Of a stretch of DNA of 49,145 bases, positions 40,977-49,145 are shown one piece after another (position 1 is the stretch's first letter; each line of letters starts with the position of its first letter). Below the pieces are notes generated by a model that saw only the letters and a program-made list of their open reading frames with translations, was not told where the DNA came from and searched no databases. The stretch covers positions 1-49,145 of the forward strand of contig JAJTGP010000135.1 in assembly GCA_021299265.1 (NCBI GenBank), given 5' to 3'. The stretch comes from Hyphomonadaceae bacterium (GTDB lineage Bacteria > Pseudomonadota > Alphaproteobacteria > Caulobacterales > Aquidulcibacteraceae). The translations under genes were made by a program, and so were the position numbers.

Positions 40977-42424
40977 AACTCGCCGATCTCCTCGACTTAG
41001 AGTCGGGACATCCAGCCGCAAACCTCATCATCACTGGCCTATCATCCGACAGTCGCAAGACGAAGCCAGGAGACTTTTTCGCCGCCTTAACTGGCACACA
41101 AAGCGATGGCCGCGCTTATGTCGAGCAGGCTGTTGCGGCCGGTGCCGTCGCCATTTTGGCAGAGCCGGGCTTGGCAGAATGCGGTGTGCCCGTGATCGAA
41201 GTACCCCAAGCAAGGGCTGCGCTTTCGACTGTGGCGTCGCGCTTTTATTCCCGCCAGCCCGCTTGTGTGGTGGCGATCACCGGTACCAATGGCAAGAGCT
41301 CGACGGTCGATTTCTTGCGCCAAATCTGGACCCACGCGGGCAGGGCGGCGGCAAGTGTTGGTACCTTGGGGGCCATCGGGCCAAAAGGCCGCATCGATCT
41401 GGGCTTTACGACACCTGACCCGATTGCCCTACATGCCACCCTTCAAAGCTTGGCAGATGAGGGCATCACCCATATTGCGATGGAAAGCTCCTCGCACGCA
41501 TTGGATCAACGCCGGATGCATGGCGTGCGTCTGTCGGCGGCTGGCTTTTCCAATCTGACCCAAGACCACCTCGACTATCACGGCACCATGGCTGAGTATC
41601 GCCAAGCCAAGCTGCGCTTGTTCAACGATCTCTTGAGCGCTGGTCAGCCCGCCATCGTCAACGCGGACGCCGCGGAGGCACCAGCCTTTGAAGAAGCTGC
41701 TCAAGCTAAGTCGCTGGACCTCAAGCTGGTCGGTTGGCGTGGCGATTTTCTGAAGATCGAAGAGCTTTGGCCTAAGCCCGCGAGCCAGCGGGTAGATCTG
41801 CGCTTTGCCAACAAGACCTATCCCGTCGAAATTCCGCTCATTGGCGAGTTTCAGGCATTGAACGCTGTGATGGCAGCAGGCTTTGCTTTGTCGCTCGGTG
41901 AAGAACCCAGTAAAGTGTTTGAAGGCTTGGCAGGCTTAAAGACGGTCAAAGGCCGGATGGAACATATTGGTAGCACCGATGATGGCGCTCATGTGTTCGT
42001 CGACTATGCCCATACGCCAGACGGGCTTGATGTCTTGTTGCGCGCGGCCCGACCGCATGCGCCCGGTCGCGTGGTTTTGGTATTTGGTTGTGGTGGTGAT
42101 CGCGACAAAGGCAAGCGGCCCTTGATGGGTGGCTTGGCTGCCAAATTCGCCGATGTCGTTATCGTCACCGATGATAATCCCCGCACCGAAAATGCCGCCC
42201 AAATTCGTAAAGAGGTCATGGTCGGCTGCCCAGAAGCACTGGAGATTGGCGACCGAGGTGAGGCGATTGCCCATGCTGTCGGCCTCTTGAAGAAGGGCGA
42301 TTGCCTGTTGATTGCCGGAAAAGGCCACGAGACGGGGCAATTGGTGATGGGCCAAGTTCTGCCTTTCTCCGACCAAGAAGCTGCCGCTTCGGCCCTTTTG
42401 GCGCGGGGAGGCACGCTTGACTGA
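40973..42424 (+). CDS. murE: UDP-MurNAc-L-Ala-D-Glu:meso-DAP ligase
   Basis: This 483-residue cytoplasmic Mur ligase adds the third amino acid to the peptidoglycan stem. It has the ATP site TGTNGKSSTVDFL, GMEBS-type ESSSHALDQRR and the DNPR motif (VTDDNPRTE), which is the usual mark of meso-diaminopimelate specificity as opposed to lysine. Its last residues overlap the murF start by eight bases. This agrees with a Gram-negative DAP-type wall. Confidence 0.96.
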   Translation: MKLADLLDLESGHPAANLIITGLSSDSRKTKPGDFFAALTGTQSDGRAYVEQAVAAGAVAILAEPGLAECGVPVIEVPQARAALSTVASRFYSRQPACVVAITGTNGKSSTVDFLRQIWTHAGRAAASVGTLGAIGPKGRIDLGFTTPDPIALHATLQSLADEGITHIAMESSSHALDQRRMHGVRLSAAGFSNLTQDHLDYHGTMAEYRQAKLRLFNDLLSAGQPAIVNADAAEAPAFEEAAQAKSLDLKLVGWRGDFLKIEELWPKPASQRVDLRFANKTYPVEIPLIGEFQALNAVMAAGFALSLGEEPSKVFEGLAGLKTVKGRMEHIGSTDDGAHVFVDYAHTPDGLDVLLRAARPHAPGRVVLVFGCGGDRDKGKRPLMGGLAAKFADVVIVTDDNPRTENAAQIRKEVMVGCPEALEIGDRGEAIAHAVGLLKKGDCLLIAGKGHETGQLVMGQVLPFSDQEAAASALLARGGTLD

Positions 42425-43820
42425 TCCTCTGTGGACCTCAACGGCAGCCGCCTTGGCCGTATCCGGCAAGGCGCAGGGGCAATGGGCCGTCAACGGTATT
42501 TCGATTGATAGCCGTGCCGTCGAGCCCGGCGATTTGTTTGTGGCCCTTAAGGCCGAACGCGATGGCCACAGCTTTGTGCGCAATGCCCTAGCGGCTGGCG
42601 CTGGTGCTGCATTGGTGGTCGACCCAGCCTGCGCCGATCCTGGCGCGCCGCTTTTGGTGGTACCCGATACGTTGTTGGCGCTGGAGAACCTTGGTACCCA
42701 AGCGCGCCGCCGCAATGTGATCGCCACCCGCGTGGCTATAACGGGTTCGGTCGGAAAAACGACGGTCAAGGAAATGACCGCTGCGGCCTTGGCCGCCACC
42801 GCCAAAACGCACCGCTCGGTCAAATCCTACAATAATCATTGGGGTGTGCCGCTGACCTTGGCCCGTATGCCGGGCGATGCCCGCTTTGGCGTGTTTGAGA
42901 TCGGCATGAATCATGGCGGGGAAATTTCGCGCCTTTCGCCACAAGTACGGCCCCATATTGCCGCCATCACCATGGTCGCGCCCGTCCATATTGAACATTT
43001 TGCCGATGAGACTGGCATTGCCGATGCGAAAGCTGAAATCTTCCTAGGTCTCGACGCGGGCGGAACAGCGTTGATCCCTGGAGACAATCGCCATGCCGCC
43101 CGCTTGGCGGCGCGGGCACGGGACCGCGACGGTATTTCCACTCTAACCTTTGGCATGAAGCCAGGCTTTGACTCCCACATTGTCGCGATTGACGAGATGG
43201 ATCACGGCCGTCGCGTGACGGCAGATGTTATGGGCCAACAGCTTAGCTGGATCATTCAAGAGCCGGGTGCCCATTGGGTTCACAATGGCTTATGCGCTTT
43301 GACACTGGCCGTGCTGGCCGGGGGCGATGGACAGGCCGCAGCAGCAGCCCTCTCGCACTTTGGGGCGATTGACGGTCGGGGCGTATCTCGCCCCATCTCG
43401 CTCGCATCCGGTGGCTTCTTTGTCTTGGTGGACGAGGCCTATAATGCCAATCCAGCCTCTATGGCCGAAGCGATCACAACCCTTTCTGGTCGCGCTGGCC
43501 TCCGTCGTATTGCCGCGCTCGGCGATATGTTGGAGCTAGGTGTGAATGAAAACGCCTACCATGCCGCAATTGCGAATGATGTTATCCGCGCCGGGATTGA
43601 CCTCGTGTTCTGTGCTGGCCCGCGCATGAAGCATTTATGGGACGCATTGCCGGAAGCCCAGCGCGGGGCCTATGCCGCCACTGCGGCCGAGCTTGCCCCC
43701 GTGCTCGCCCAAGCGGTGCAAGCAGGTGACGTGGTAATGGTCAAAGGGTCAAATGGGTCAAAGATGGCCGAAGTCGTGCGTGCGCTGCAAGCACTTGAAG
43801 CCCCCGCTGGAGAGAGCTGA
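42417..43820 (+). CDS. murF: UDP-MurNAc-tripeptide:D-Ala-D-Ala ligase
   Basis: This 467-residue cytoplasmic ligase completes the UDP-MurNAc-pentapeptide. Motifs include [41 protein letters not shown] and [12 protein letters not shown]. The start codon is TTG at 42417, preceded by GGGGAGG at ideal spacing within the murE end. No ATG is nearby in frame. Its stop shares one base with the mraY ATG (TGATG), so both are coupled. Confidence 0.95.
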   Translation: MTDPLWTSTAAALAVSGKAQGQWAVNGISIDSRAVEPGDLFVALKAERDGHSFVRNALAAGAGAALVVDPACADPGAPLLVVPDTLLALENLGTQARRRNVIATRVAITGSVGKTTVKEMTAAALAATAKTHRSVKSYNNHWGVPLTLARMPGDARFGVFEIGMNHGGEISRLSPQVRPHIAAITMVAPVHIEHFADETGIADAKAEIFLGLDAGGTALIPGDNRHAARLAARARDRDGISTLTFGMKPGFDSHIVAIDEMDHGRRVTADVMGQQLSWIIQEPGAHWVHNGLCALTLAVLAGGDGQAAAAALSHFGAIDGRGVSRPISLASGGFFVLVDEAYNANPASMAEAITTLSGRAGLRRIAALGDMLELGVNENAYHAAIANDVIRAGIDLVFCAGPRMKHLWDALPEAQRGAYAATAAELAPVLAQAVQAGDVVMVKGSNGSKMAEVVRALQALEAPAGES

Positions 43821-44905
43821 TGCTGTACGAATTGCTGCACCCCCACTTTAATATTTTTACTTATCTGACCTTTCGCACGGCGGGTGCTGTCGTCACGGCT
43901 GCCCTGATCATGTTTGTGTTTGGCAAGCCGATGATTGGCTGGCTCCGGGTTAAGCAGGGCAAGGGCCAGCCCATCCGCACGGATGGTCCTGAAAGTCACT
44001 TCAAAAAGGCTGGCACCCCTACGATGGGCGGGGCGATGATCTTGCTCTCCATCTTTGTCGGTGCGCTTTTATGGGCCGACCTGAAGAACCCTTACGTCTG
44101 GATCGTTTTGGGCGTCACGGCGGGCTATGGTTTCATTGGCTTTTTGGATGATTATGCCAAAGTCGCCAAGCAAAAGACCGATGGAGTCTCTTCGCTCTTC
44201 CGACTGGCGGGCGAGTTTGTCGTGGCCTTCATCGCCGTCTATTTCATCGCCCAGCTCCAAAATGCCGGGGATAATGCGCCGCCGGGCTTTGGGACGTCGA
44301 TTGCCTTTCCCTTCTTCAAGGACCTGCTTCTCAACTTGGGCTGGTTCACGCTGATTTTCGGCATGATTGTCGTGGTTGGCTTCGGCAATGCGGTGAATAT
44401 GACCGATGGCCTCGACGGTTTGGCCATTATGCCTGTGATGATTGCCTCGGCCACTTTTGGCTTGATCGTCTATCTCGTCGGCAATTTCGTTTTCGCCAAT
44501 TATCTCCAGCTTCACTTCGTGCAAGGCGTGGGCGAAATCGCCATCATTCTGGGCGCGGTCTTAGGCGCAGGGCTTGGCTTTCTGTGGTGGAATGCCCCGC
44601 CTGCCCAGATCTTCATGGGCGACACGGGTTCTTTGGCCCTTGGCGGGCTTCTCGGCATTACGGCAGTTGCGACCAAGCATGAGTTCGTTCTGGCCATCGT
44701 CGGCGGTCTGTTCGTGCTGGAACTGGTCTCGGTGATCGTGCAAGTCACCAGCTTTAAGCTAACCGGTAAGCGGGTGTTCCGCATGGCCCCCGTCCACCAT
44801 CACTTTGAGAAATTGGGTTGGAGTGAGCCCACAGTGGTGATCCGCTTTTGGATTATCGCCACTGTCTTGGCCTTGATCGGTCTGACCACGTTGAAGCTGC
44901 GTTAG
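43820..44905 (+). CDS. mraY: Phospho-MurNAc-pentapeptide transferase MraY
   Basis: This 361-residue inner-membrane enzyme makes lipid I by transferring phospho-MurNAc-pentapeptide to undecaprenyl phosphate. About ten helices are present. Catalytic and family motifs are [33 protein letters not shown] and the histidine motif [10 protein letters not shown]. It lies between murF and murD, 19 bp before the latter. Confidence 0.97.
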   Translation: MLYELLHPHFNIFTYLTFRTAGAVVTAALIMFVFGKPMIGWLRVKQGKGQPIRTDGPESHFKKAGTPTMGGAMILLSIFVGALLWADLKNPYVWIVLGVTAGYGFIGFLDDYAKVAKQKTDGVSSLFRLAGEFVVAFIAVYFIAQLQNAGDNAPPGFGTSIAFPFFKDLLLNLGWFTLIFGMIVVVGFGNAVNMTDGLDGLAIMPVMIASATFGLIVYLVGNFVFANYLQLHFVQGVGEIAIILGAVLGAGLGFLWWNAPPAQIFMGDTGSLALGGLLGITAVATKHEFVLAIVGGLFVLELVSVIVQVTSFKLTGKRVFRMAPVHHHFEKLGWSEPTVVIRFWIIATVLALIGLTTLKLR

Positions 44906-44924
44906 AGCTGAAGGACCGAAGCCC

Positions 44925-46364
44925 ATGTTCCCTGTCACCACGTTCAAAGGCGAAAAAGTTGCCGTCTTCGGATTGGCGCGCACTGGGATTGCAGCGGCTT
45001 TAGCCTTGAAGGCAGGCGGCGCGCAGGTTCTGGCTTGGGATGATGGGGAAGCGGGCCGTGCTGCAGCCGTGGCGCAAGGTCTAACGCCTGTTGATTTGTC
45101 GACAACAGACTTTGAAGGACTGTCCGCGCTGGTCATGAGTCCCGGTGTGCCGATTTATGGGCCTAAGCAGCATTGGACGGTGACCAAAGCGAACGAAGCA
45201 AAGGTTCCGGTCATTGGTGATGTTGAACTCTTCGCCCGTGAGATTAATGCCATTCCAGAGGGCCAGCGCCCCTCCGTGGTCGCGATTACAGGCACTAATG
45301 GCAAATCCACAACCACCGCTTTGATCACGCATATCTTGTCATCCAATGGCAAGGATGTGCGCATGGGCGGCAATATTGGCACCGGCGTGCTGGCGCTTGA
45401 CCCACCCCGGCCTGATGCAATCTATGTGCTCGAACTTTCCTCCTACCAGCTCGATCTGGTGGAAAGCCTGCGCGCTAAGGCCGCCATCCACCTCAATCTG
45501 ACGCCAGACCACTTAGAGCGCCACGGCACAATGGAGCGTTATGCTGCAGCAAAGCGGCGCATCTTCAATAATCAGACCGCGACCGATTGGGCGATTGTTG
45601 GCGTCGATGATGACTGGGGCATGGCCTTGTGTACGCGGATGAATGCCGGGGCACAGCGGGTGGTGGTGCCGATTTCTGCCTGCCAAGCCCTCGGCAAAGG
45701 CGTTTGCGCGCTGGGCTCTATGCTCTGGGACAATTTGGATGGTCGCAGCCAAATGGTGGTCGACCTGGCCCACGCCCATGCGCTTCCAGGATCTCACAAT
45801 GCGCAGAATGCCGCCGCCGCCTATGCGGCTGCCCGCGCCTTGGGGCTCAGCCCCCAAGCGATCACGAAGGCGTTGATTAGCTTCCCGGGTCTTGAACATC
45901 GCTTACAAGAAATTGCTCAGGTCGGCCCGATCCGGTTTTATAATGACTCCAAGGCGACCAATGCAGATGCAGCCGCCCAAGCCTTGGCGGCTTTTCCAAG
46001 ATTGCGTTGGATTGTAGGCGGACAAGCCAAGCTGGGCGGGATCGAAAGCCTTTCGCCTTTGTTTGATCACGTCACCAAAGCCTATCTAATTGGCGAGGCC
46101 GGTGAAGCCTTTGCCAAGACCCTGGAGGGCCACGTCCCGTTTGAGATTTGTGGCACAATCGACGTGGCAACCGCGCGGGCCTATGCCGATGCACAAGAGA
46201 CTCAAAGCGAGGAGATCATCATCTTGTCGCCCGCTTGCGCCAGTTTCGATCAATTTCCAGATTTTGAGGCACGAGGACGGCATTTTACTGCCTGCGTGAA
46301 AGGACTCATTAACCCTGATGATGGCCTATCGGCGCAAGCGCTGCCTGCCGCTGAAACGGCCTAG
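44925..46364 (+). CDS. murD: UDP-MurNAc-L-alanine:D-glutamate ligase
   Basis: This 479-residue cytoplasmic Mur ligase adds D-glutamate. It begins with a Rossmann-like domain (KVAVFGLARTGIAAAL), has the ATP site ITGTNGKSTTTAL, the LNLTPDHLERH motif and the C-terminal NDSKATNADAAAQAL motif. The start at 44925 is ATG, after GAAGGACCG. Gap to ftsW is 29 bp with a good ribosome-binding site (TTTGGAG). Confidence 0.96.
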   Translation: MFPVTTFKGEKVAVFGLARTGIAAALALKAGGAQVLAWDDGEAGRAAAVAQGLTPVDLSTTDFEGLSALVMSPGVPIYGPKQHWTVTKANEAKVPVIGDVELFAREINAIPEGQRPSVVAITGTNGKSTTTALITHILSSNGKDVRMGGNIGTGVLALDPPRPDAIYVLELSSYQLDLVESLRAKAAIHLNLTPDHLERHGTMERYAAAKRRIFNNQTATDWAIVGVDDDWGMALCTRMNAGAQRVVVPISACQALGKGVCALGSMLWDNLDGRSQMVVDLAHAHALPGSHNAQNAAAAYAAARALGLSPQAITKALISFPGLEHRLQEIAQVGPIRFYNDSKATNADAAAQALAAFPRLRWIVGGQAKLGGIESLSPLFDHVTKAYLIGEAGEAFAKTLEGHVPFEICGTIDVATARAYADAQETQSEEIIILSPACASFDQFPDFEARGRHFTACVKGLINPDDGLSAQALPAAETA

Positions 46365-46393
46365 CGCGACCACATCCTTTTTGGAGCCACCCT

Positions 46394-47563
46394 ATGGCGA
46401 TGCTCGCTTCTGTTCGACTGCCACGCCTTGAATTCACCTTTGTCGCCGATTGGTGGCGCACGATTGATCGCCCTGTGGTGTTGATCGCAGCCGTTCTGAT
46501 GACCATGGGATTGGTGTTCAGCTTTGCCTCCTCTGGCGCGGCGACCGGGCGGCTGGGCTTCAGCAATGAGTATTTCTTTGTGCTGCGTCAGGCGATGTTT
46601 GTGACAATCGGAGCCGCCGTCGTGGTGGCTTTGTCCTTCTTAAGCCCCACCGGCGCGCGACGCGCGGCGGCCTTGTTTTACCTTTTGGCTATCGCCTTGA
46701 TGGTCTACATCCTATTGTTTGGGCATGAGGCCAAAGGCGCGCAACGCTGGCTGCGCGTTGGCGGCTTTTCGTTCCAGCCGTCTGAAATCCTAAAGCCCTC
46801 TTTGATCGTTTTGGCAGCATGGTTATTCTCCAAGCGGATGGAAAACCCATCATTCCCCGCCGCACGCATCGGTATGGCGCTTTATGTATTGCCAGTTGCA
46901 CTCCTCATCGCCCAACCCGACATTGGCCAGACGGGCCTTTTGACCATGGCCTTCTTGACCGTGTTTTTGATCTCCGGCATGTCTTGGGTTTGGATTGCAG
47001 CCTTCGCCAGTGCTGCCGTCGTTGGCGGTGGGGTTCTGTATTTTGCGTTTGAGCATGTGCAAAAGCGCGTCCAAGGCTTTTTGAACCCCGAAGCAGGCGA
47101 GACCTATCAAACAGACCGCGCGCTCGATGCGATTGCCGCTGGCGACTTCTTGGGCCGTGGGCCGGGCGAAGGTGAAATCAAGCACTTCTTACCCGACGCC
47201 CATACTGACTTTATCTATTCGGTGGCAGCAGAAGAATTTGGCTTGATCGCCAGCGTCGGCCTCGTGGTGCTGTTCTGTGCGCTGGTGGTGCGCGGCCTGC
47301 TGATCGCCAATCGTCAAAGCGAGAACTTCCCACAATTGGCGGCGACGGGCCTGTTTGCCCTGATCGGCTATCAGGCTGCGATCAATCTGGCGGTGAATTT
47401 GAACCTCATGCCAGCCAAGGGCATGACCCTGCCGTTCATCTCCTATGGCGGCTCGTCCATCTTAGGCTCTGCCGTCACCATTGGATTAGCGCTCGCCTTG
47501 ACCCGCAAGCGGCCCGGGCAGGATTTGCGCAATGGCAAGTCCCAAGGTTGGGTTGGTTGGTAG
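46394..47563 (+). CDS. ftsW: Septal peptidoglycan glycosyltransferase FtsW
   Basis: This 389-residue SEDS-family protein has about ten helices and polymerises lipid II at the septum in complex with FtsI. Conserved phrases are GFSFQPSEILK, IAQPDIGQTGL, LPDAHTDFIYSVAAEEFG (with the putative catalytic Asp) and PFISYGGSSIL. It ends in RKRPGQDLRNGK. It is followed by an unusual 112-bp gap before murG, where overlap or close spacing is more common. Confidence 0.96.
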   Translation: MAMLASVRLPRLEFTFVADWWRTIDRPVVLIAAVLMTMGLVFSFASSGAATGRLGFSNEYFFVLRQAMFVTIGAAVVVALSFLSPTGARRAAALFYLLAIALMVYILLFGHEAKGAQRWLRVGGFSFQPSEILKPSLIVLAAWLFSKRMENPSFPAARIGMALYVLPVALLIAQPDIGQTGLLTMAFLTVFLISGMSWVWIAAFASAAVVGGGVLYFAFEHVQKRVQGFLNPEAGETYQTDRALDAIAAGDFLGRGPGEGEIKHFLPDAHTDFIYSVAAEEFGLIASVGLVVLFCALVVRGLLIANRQSENFPQLAATGLFALIGYQAAINLAVNLNLMPAKGMTLPFISYGGSSILGSAVTIGLALALTRKRPGQDLRNGKSQGWVGW

Positions 47564-47628
47564 TGCGCGAGCACTTGGCCTATTCAGCAGTCACTTACCG
47601 ACCAAATCGCTTCATTCTGTACTCAAAG

Positions 47629-47646
47629 CGCCCTAAAGAACGGGCG
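47629..47646 (+). other. Small hairpin between ftsW and murG
   Basis: CGCCC and GGGCG form a 5-bp stem with an eight-base loop (TAAAGAAC). It lies 29 bases before the murG ATG. There is no T-tract. It could modulate expression or be chance. Confidence 0.3.
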
Positions 47647-47675
47647 AATTACCTTTCCAAGGATTGAGTACACTT

Positions 47676-48761
47676 ATGGGTCCCCTGATAATTATTGCTG
47701 CTGGTGGCACTGGCGGTCATATGTTTCCAGCCCGCGCCTTTGCTGATGCGATCGTCGCCCGTGGCGGCCGCGTCGCCTTGGTCACCGACCCACGGGGCAA
47801 GCGCTATACTGAGGGCTTCCCCGCTGAAGAAGTTATGATTTTGCCCGTGACCAATGCGGATGAAGGCGGGATCAAAGGCAAGATTGATGCGGGCTTTGCC
47901 GTAATGAAAAGCCTCAATCTCGTTGGCCCCTTTATCAAAAGCCATGATCCGTCGGCCATTGTTGGCTTTGGCGGCTATCCAACCTTCCCAGTTCTTTTTT
48001 CCAGCGGCAAAATCCCCGTCATCGTGCATGAGCAAAATGCCGTGTTGGGCCGCGTCAACCGTCTATTTCAAGGCAAAGCTATCTCGATTGCTTCTGGTTT
48101 TGCCCAGTTAGACGGGCTGGAACACCCAGAAAAGCATGTCGTTGTCGGCAATCCCGTGCGTCAGCCCATCGTCGATGCCCGCTTGGACGGCTATCCCGAT
48201 CTTTCCAGCGGCAATCTGCGCATTTTGGTGACTGGTGGCAGTCAGGGCGCGCGCGTCTTGGGCAGTATCGTTCCCCAAGCCATCGCCTCACTGCCAGAGC
48301 ATTTGCGTGCATGCTTGTTCGTCTCGCACCAAGTGCGCGAAGAGCAATGCGACTTTGCCCGCGACACCTATACCGACGCAGGTGTTCAATGCGAAGTTTG
48401 GCCTTTCTTCAAAGATATGGCCGACCGCTTGGCTAAGAGCCATTTGGTGATCGGTCGGGCAGGGGCTTCCACCGTGTCAGAAACCGCCGTGGTCGGTCGC
48501 CCTGCGATTCTGGTGCCGCTGCCCGGTGCCACCAATGACCACCAGACCTTCAATGCCGAAGCTTTGGCCAGTGTCGGGGCCGCCGATGTGATCAAAGAAG
48601 CGGAGTTCACCGTCGATGCCTTGGCCCAGCTGTTGGAAAACCTTCTGACAGCCCCCGACGAGCTACAAAAGCGCGCAAAAGCCGCCAGAGCTGTTGGCAA
48701 GCCAGACGCGGCAGAAGCCTTGGCCGATCTGGTATTTGCGGCGATTCAACAAGGGGTTTAA
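47676..48761 (+). CDS. murG: UDP-GlcNAc:lipid I N-acetylglucosaminyltransferase MurG
   Basis: This 361-residue peripheral inner-membrane enzyme makes lipid II. It has the glycine-rich GGTGGHMFPARAFADAI, HEQNAVLGRVNR, VTGGSQGARVL, IGRAGASTVSE and PLPGATNDHQTFNAEAL motifs of the family. The track start at 47664 is a TTG that falls right after AAGGA. The ATG at 47676 gives the more usual start (MGPLIIIAAGGTGGH), and I prefer it. murC does not follow directly. Confidence 0.95.
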   Translation: MGPLIIIAAGGTGGHMFPARAFADAIVARGGRVALVTDPRGKRYTEGFPAEEVMILPVTNADEGGIKGKIDAGFAVMKSLNLVGPFIKSHDPSAIVGFGGYPTFPVLFSSGKIPVIVHEQNAVLGRVNRLFQGKAISIASGFAQLDGLEHPEKHVVVGNPVRQPIVDARLDGYPDLSSGNLRILVTGGSQGARVLGSIVPQAIASLPEHLRACLFVSHQVREEQCDFARDTYTDAGVQCEVWPFFKDMADRLAKSHLVIGRAGASTVSETAVVGRPAILVPLPGATNDHQTFNAEALASVGAADVIKEAEFTVDALAQLLENLLTAPDELQKRAKAARAVGKPDAAEALADLVFAAIQQGV

Positions 48762-48771
48762 TTCTGGGCGC

Positions 48772-48999
48772 TCAGACTTCCCTAGTCCCGGGTCTCTCAA
48801 GCCACATTAGAGCCAATCCACACACACTGACTGCAAACATAATGGACATTGGTAGAAAATGTACCACACCCAATTGGCTAAGGCTGGGCCAAGGGCGACC
48901 ATCTCGCATAAAGATGATCCATAAAACCGAGGCAATTGTGTAAAGCAAAGCACTCCAAAGTGCAGACTTAAATAAAGCCCTGTGACTCAGATTTGCCAT
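48772..48999 (-). CDS. Small two-helix membrane protein, unknown
   Basis: This is a 75-residue product if it starts at the ATG at 48999 (MANLSHRALFKSALW). It has two hydrophobic segments, SALWSALLYTIASVLWIIFM and VVHFLPMSIMFAVSVCGLALMWLE, so it is probably an inner-membrane hairpin. I do not recognise a family. The track start at 49110 adds 37 polar residues with no support. No clear ribosome-binding site is seen. It lies tail-to-tail with murG, 10 bp apart, and interrupts the dcw cluster. Nothing further can be supported in the last 145 bp of the window. Confidence 0.5.
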   Translation of the reverse strand: MANLSHRALFKSALWSALLYTIASVLWIIFMRDGRPWPSLSQLGVVHFLPMSIMFAVSVCGLALMWLERPGTREV

Positions 49000-49145
49000 G
49001 ATAGCGATCGTGTCCCACAGCGTGGTGTAACAGCGTTGCCATGATGTAGCCGGTTTAGGGCTTGGCTGGTCATGATCAGGGGACTGCGCTGAGCATGACG
49101 ATTGGATCATTGCTCAAAGGTGCGAGAGTTTCAAGGGACATGTAG

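Noticed and set aside
1-49145. Search for tRNA or rRNA genes, insertion sequences, prophage genes and defence systems
   Set aside because: No transposase, integrase, nuclease-helicase defence genes, tRNA-like or rRNA-like sequences were recognised by eye in any intergenic region.

Overview
The window is chromosomal DNA from an alphaproteobacterium. Codon use is fairly G+C-rich and the genes are densely packed. Diagnostic content includes an MmcB-type DNA repair protein, the yajC-secD-secF run followed by homologues of mitochondrial complex I assembly factors, rplM-rpsI close to argC, intracellular PHB depolymerase PhaZ, and a division/cell wall (dcw) cluster of the alphaproteobacterial type. 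A Caulobacterales-like host is plausible, but the sequence alone does not prove the order. I see no tRNA, rRNA, transposase, prophage or CRISPR array. This is mostly core and housekeeping sequence.

Layout. 1-7.1 kb: the tail of a class A penicillin-binding protein, a large unrecognised secreted protein, PhaZ, a SCO/SenC copper chaperone, a DJ-1/PfpI protein, MmcB, a DUF6065 protein and a small membrane protein. 7.2-17.6 kb: KdsA, an ABC exporter, a POT-family peptide transporter facing a TonB-dependent receptor, an HtrA-like protease, and a membrane-anchored fusion of PstS-like and OmpA domains. 17.6-26.2 kb: a secreted PDZ-alpha/beta hydrolase fusion, SerB, MiaA with a methyltransferase, an alpha-methylacyl-CoA racemase-like protein with a histidine phosphatase, an exported M20 amidohydrolase, a VOC protein and a second histidine phosphatase. 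26.4-31.4 kb: yajC-secD-secF, an Mth938/NDUFAF3-like protein, a Urate_ox_N-like membrane protein and an NDUFAF6-like squalene/phytoene synthase homologue. 31.4-37.1 kb, all on the minus strand: an acidic membrane protein with a degenerate nuclease-like fold, ArgC, a DHCW cupin, RpsI, RplM and an orphan TadG-like protein. 37.3-48.8 kb: mraZ-rsmH-ftsL-ftsI-murE-murF-mraY-murD-ftsW-murG, mostly with overlapping ends. A small opposite-strand membrane protein gene follows, where murC would often be expected.

How the genes work together. The dcw operon makes and flips lipid II and builds the septal synthase (FtsW, FtsI, FtsL), with MraZ as its likely autoregulator. SecDF-YajC powers protein export and membrane insertion, and sits with two putative respiratory-complex assembly factors. 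KdsA supplies Kdo for lipopolysaccharide. The receptor, peptide transporter, HtrA protease, secreted hydrolase and exported M20 enzyme suggest a life of scavenging peptides and other organic compounds.

I found no clearly new multi-gene system. The best leads are a 10-bp-phased array of MraZ-type boxes upstream of mraZ, the two domain fusions, the complex I assembly neighbourhood, a TGC-rich inverted repeat upstream of phaZ, and several strong hairpins placed against start sites.
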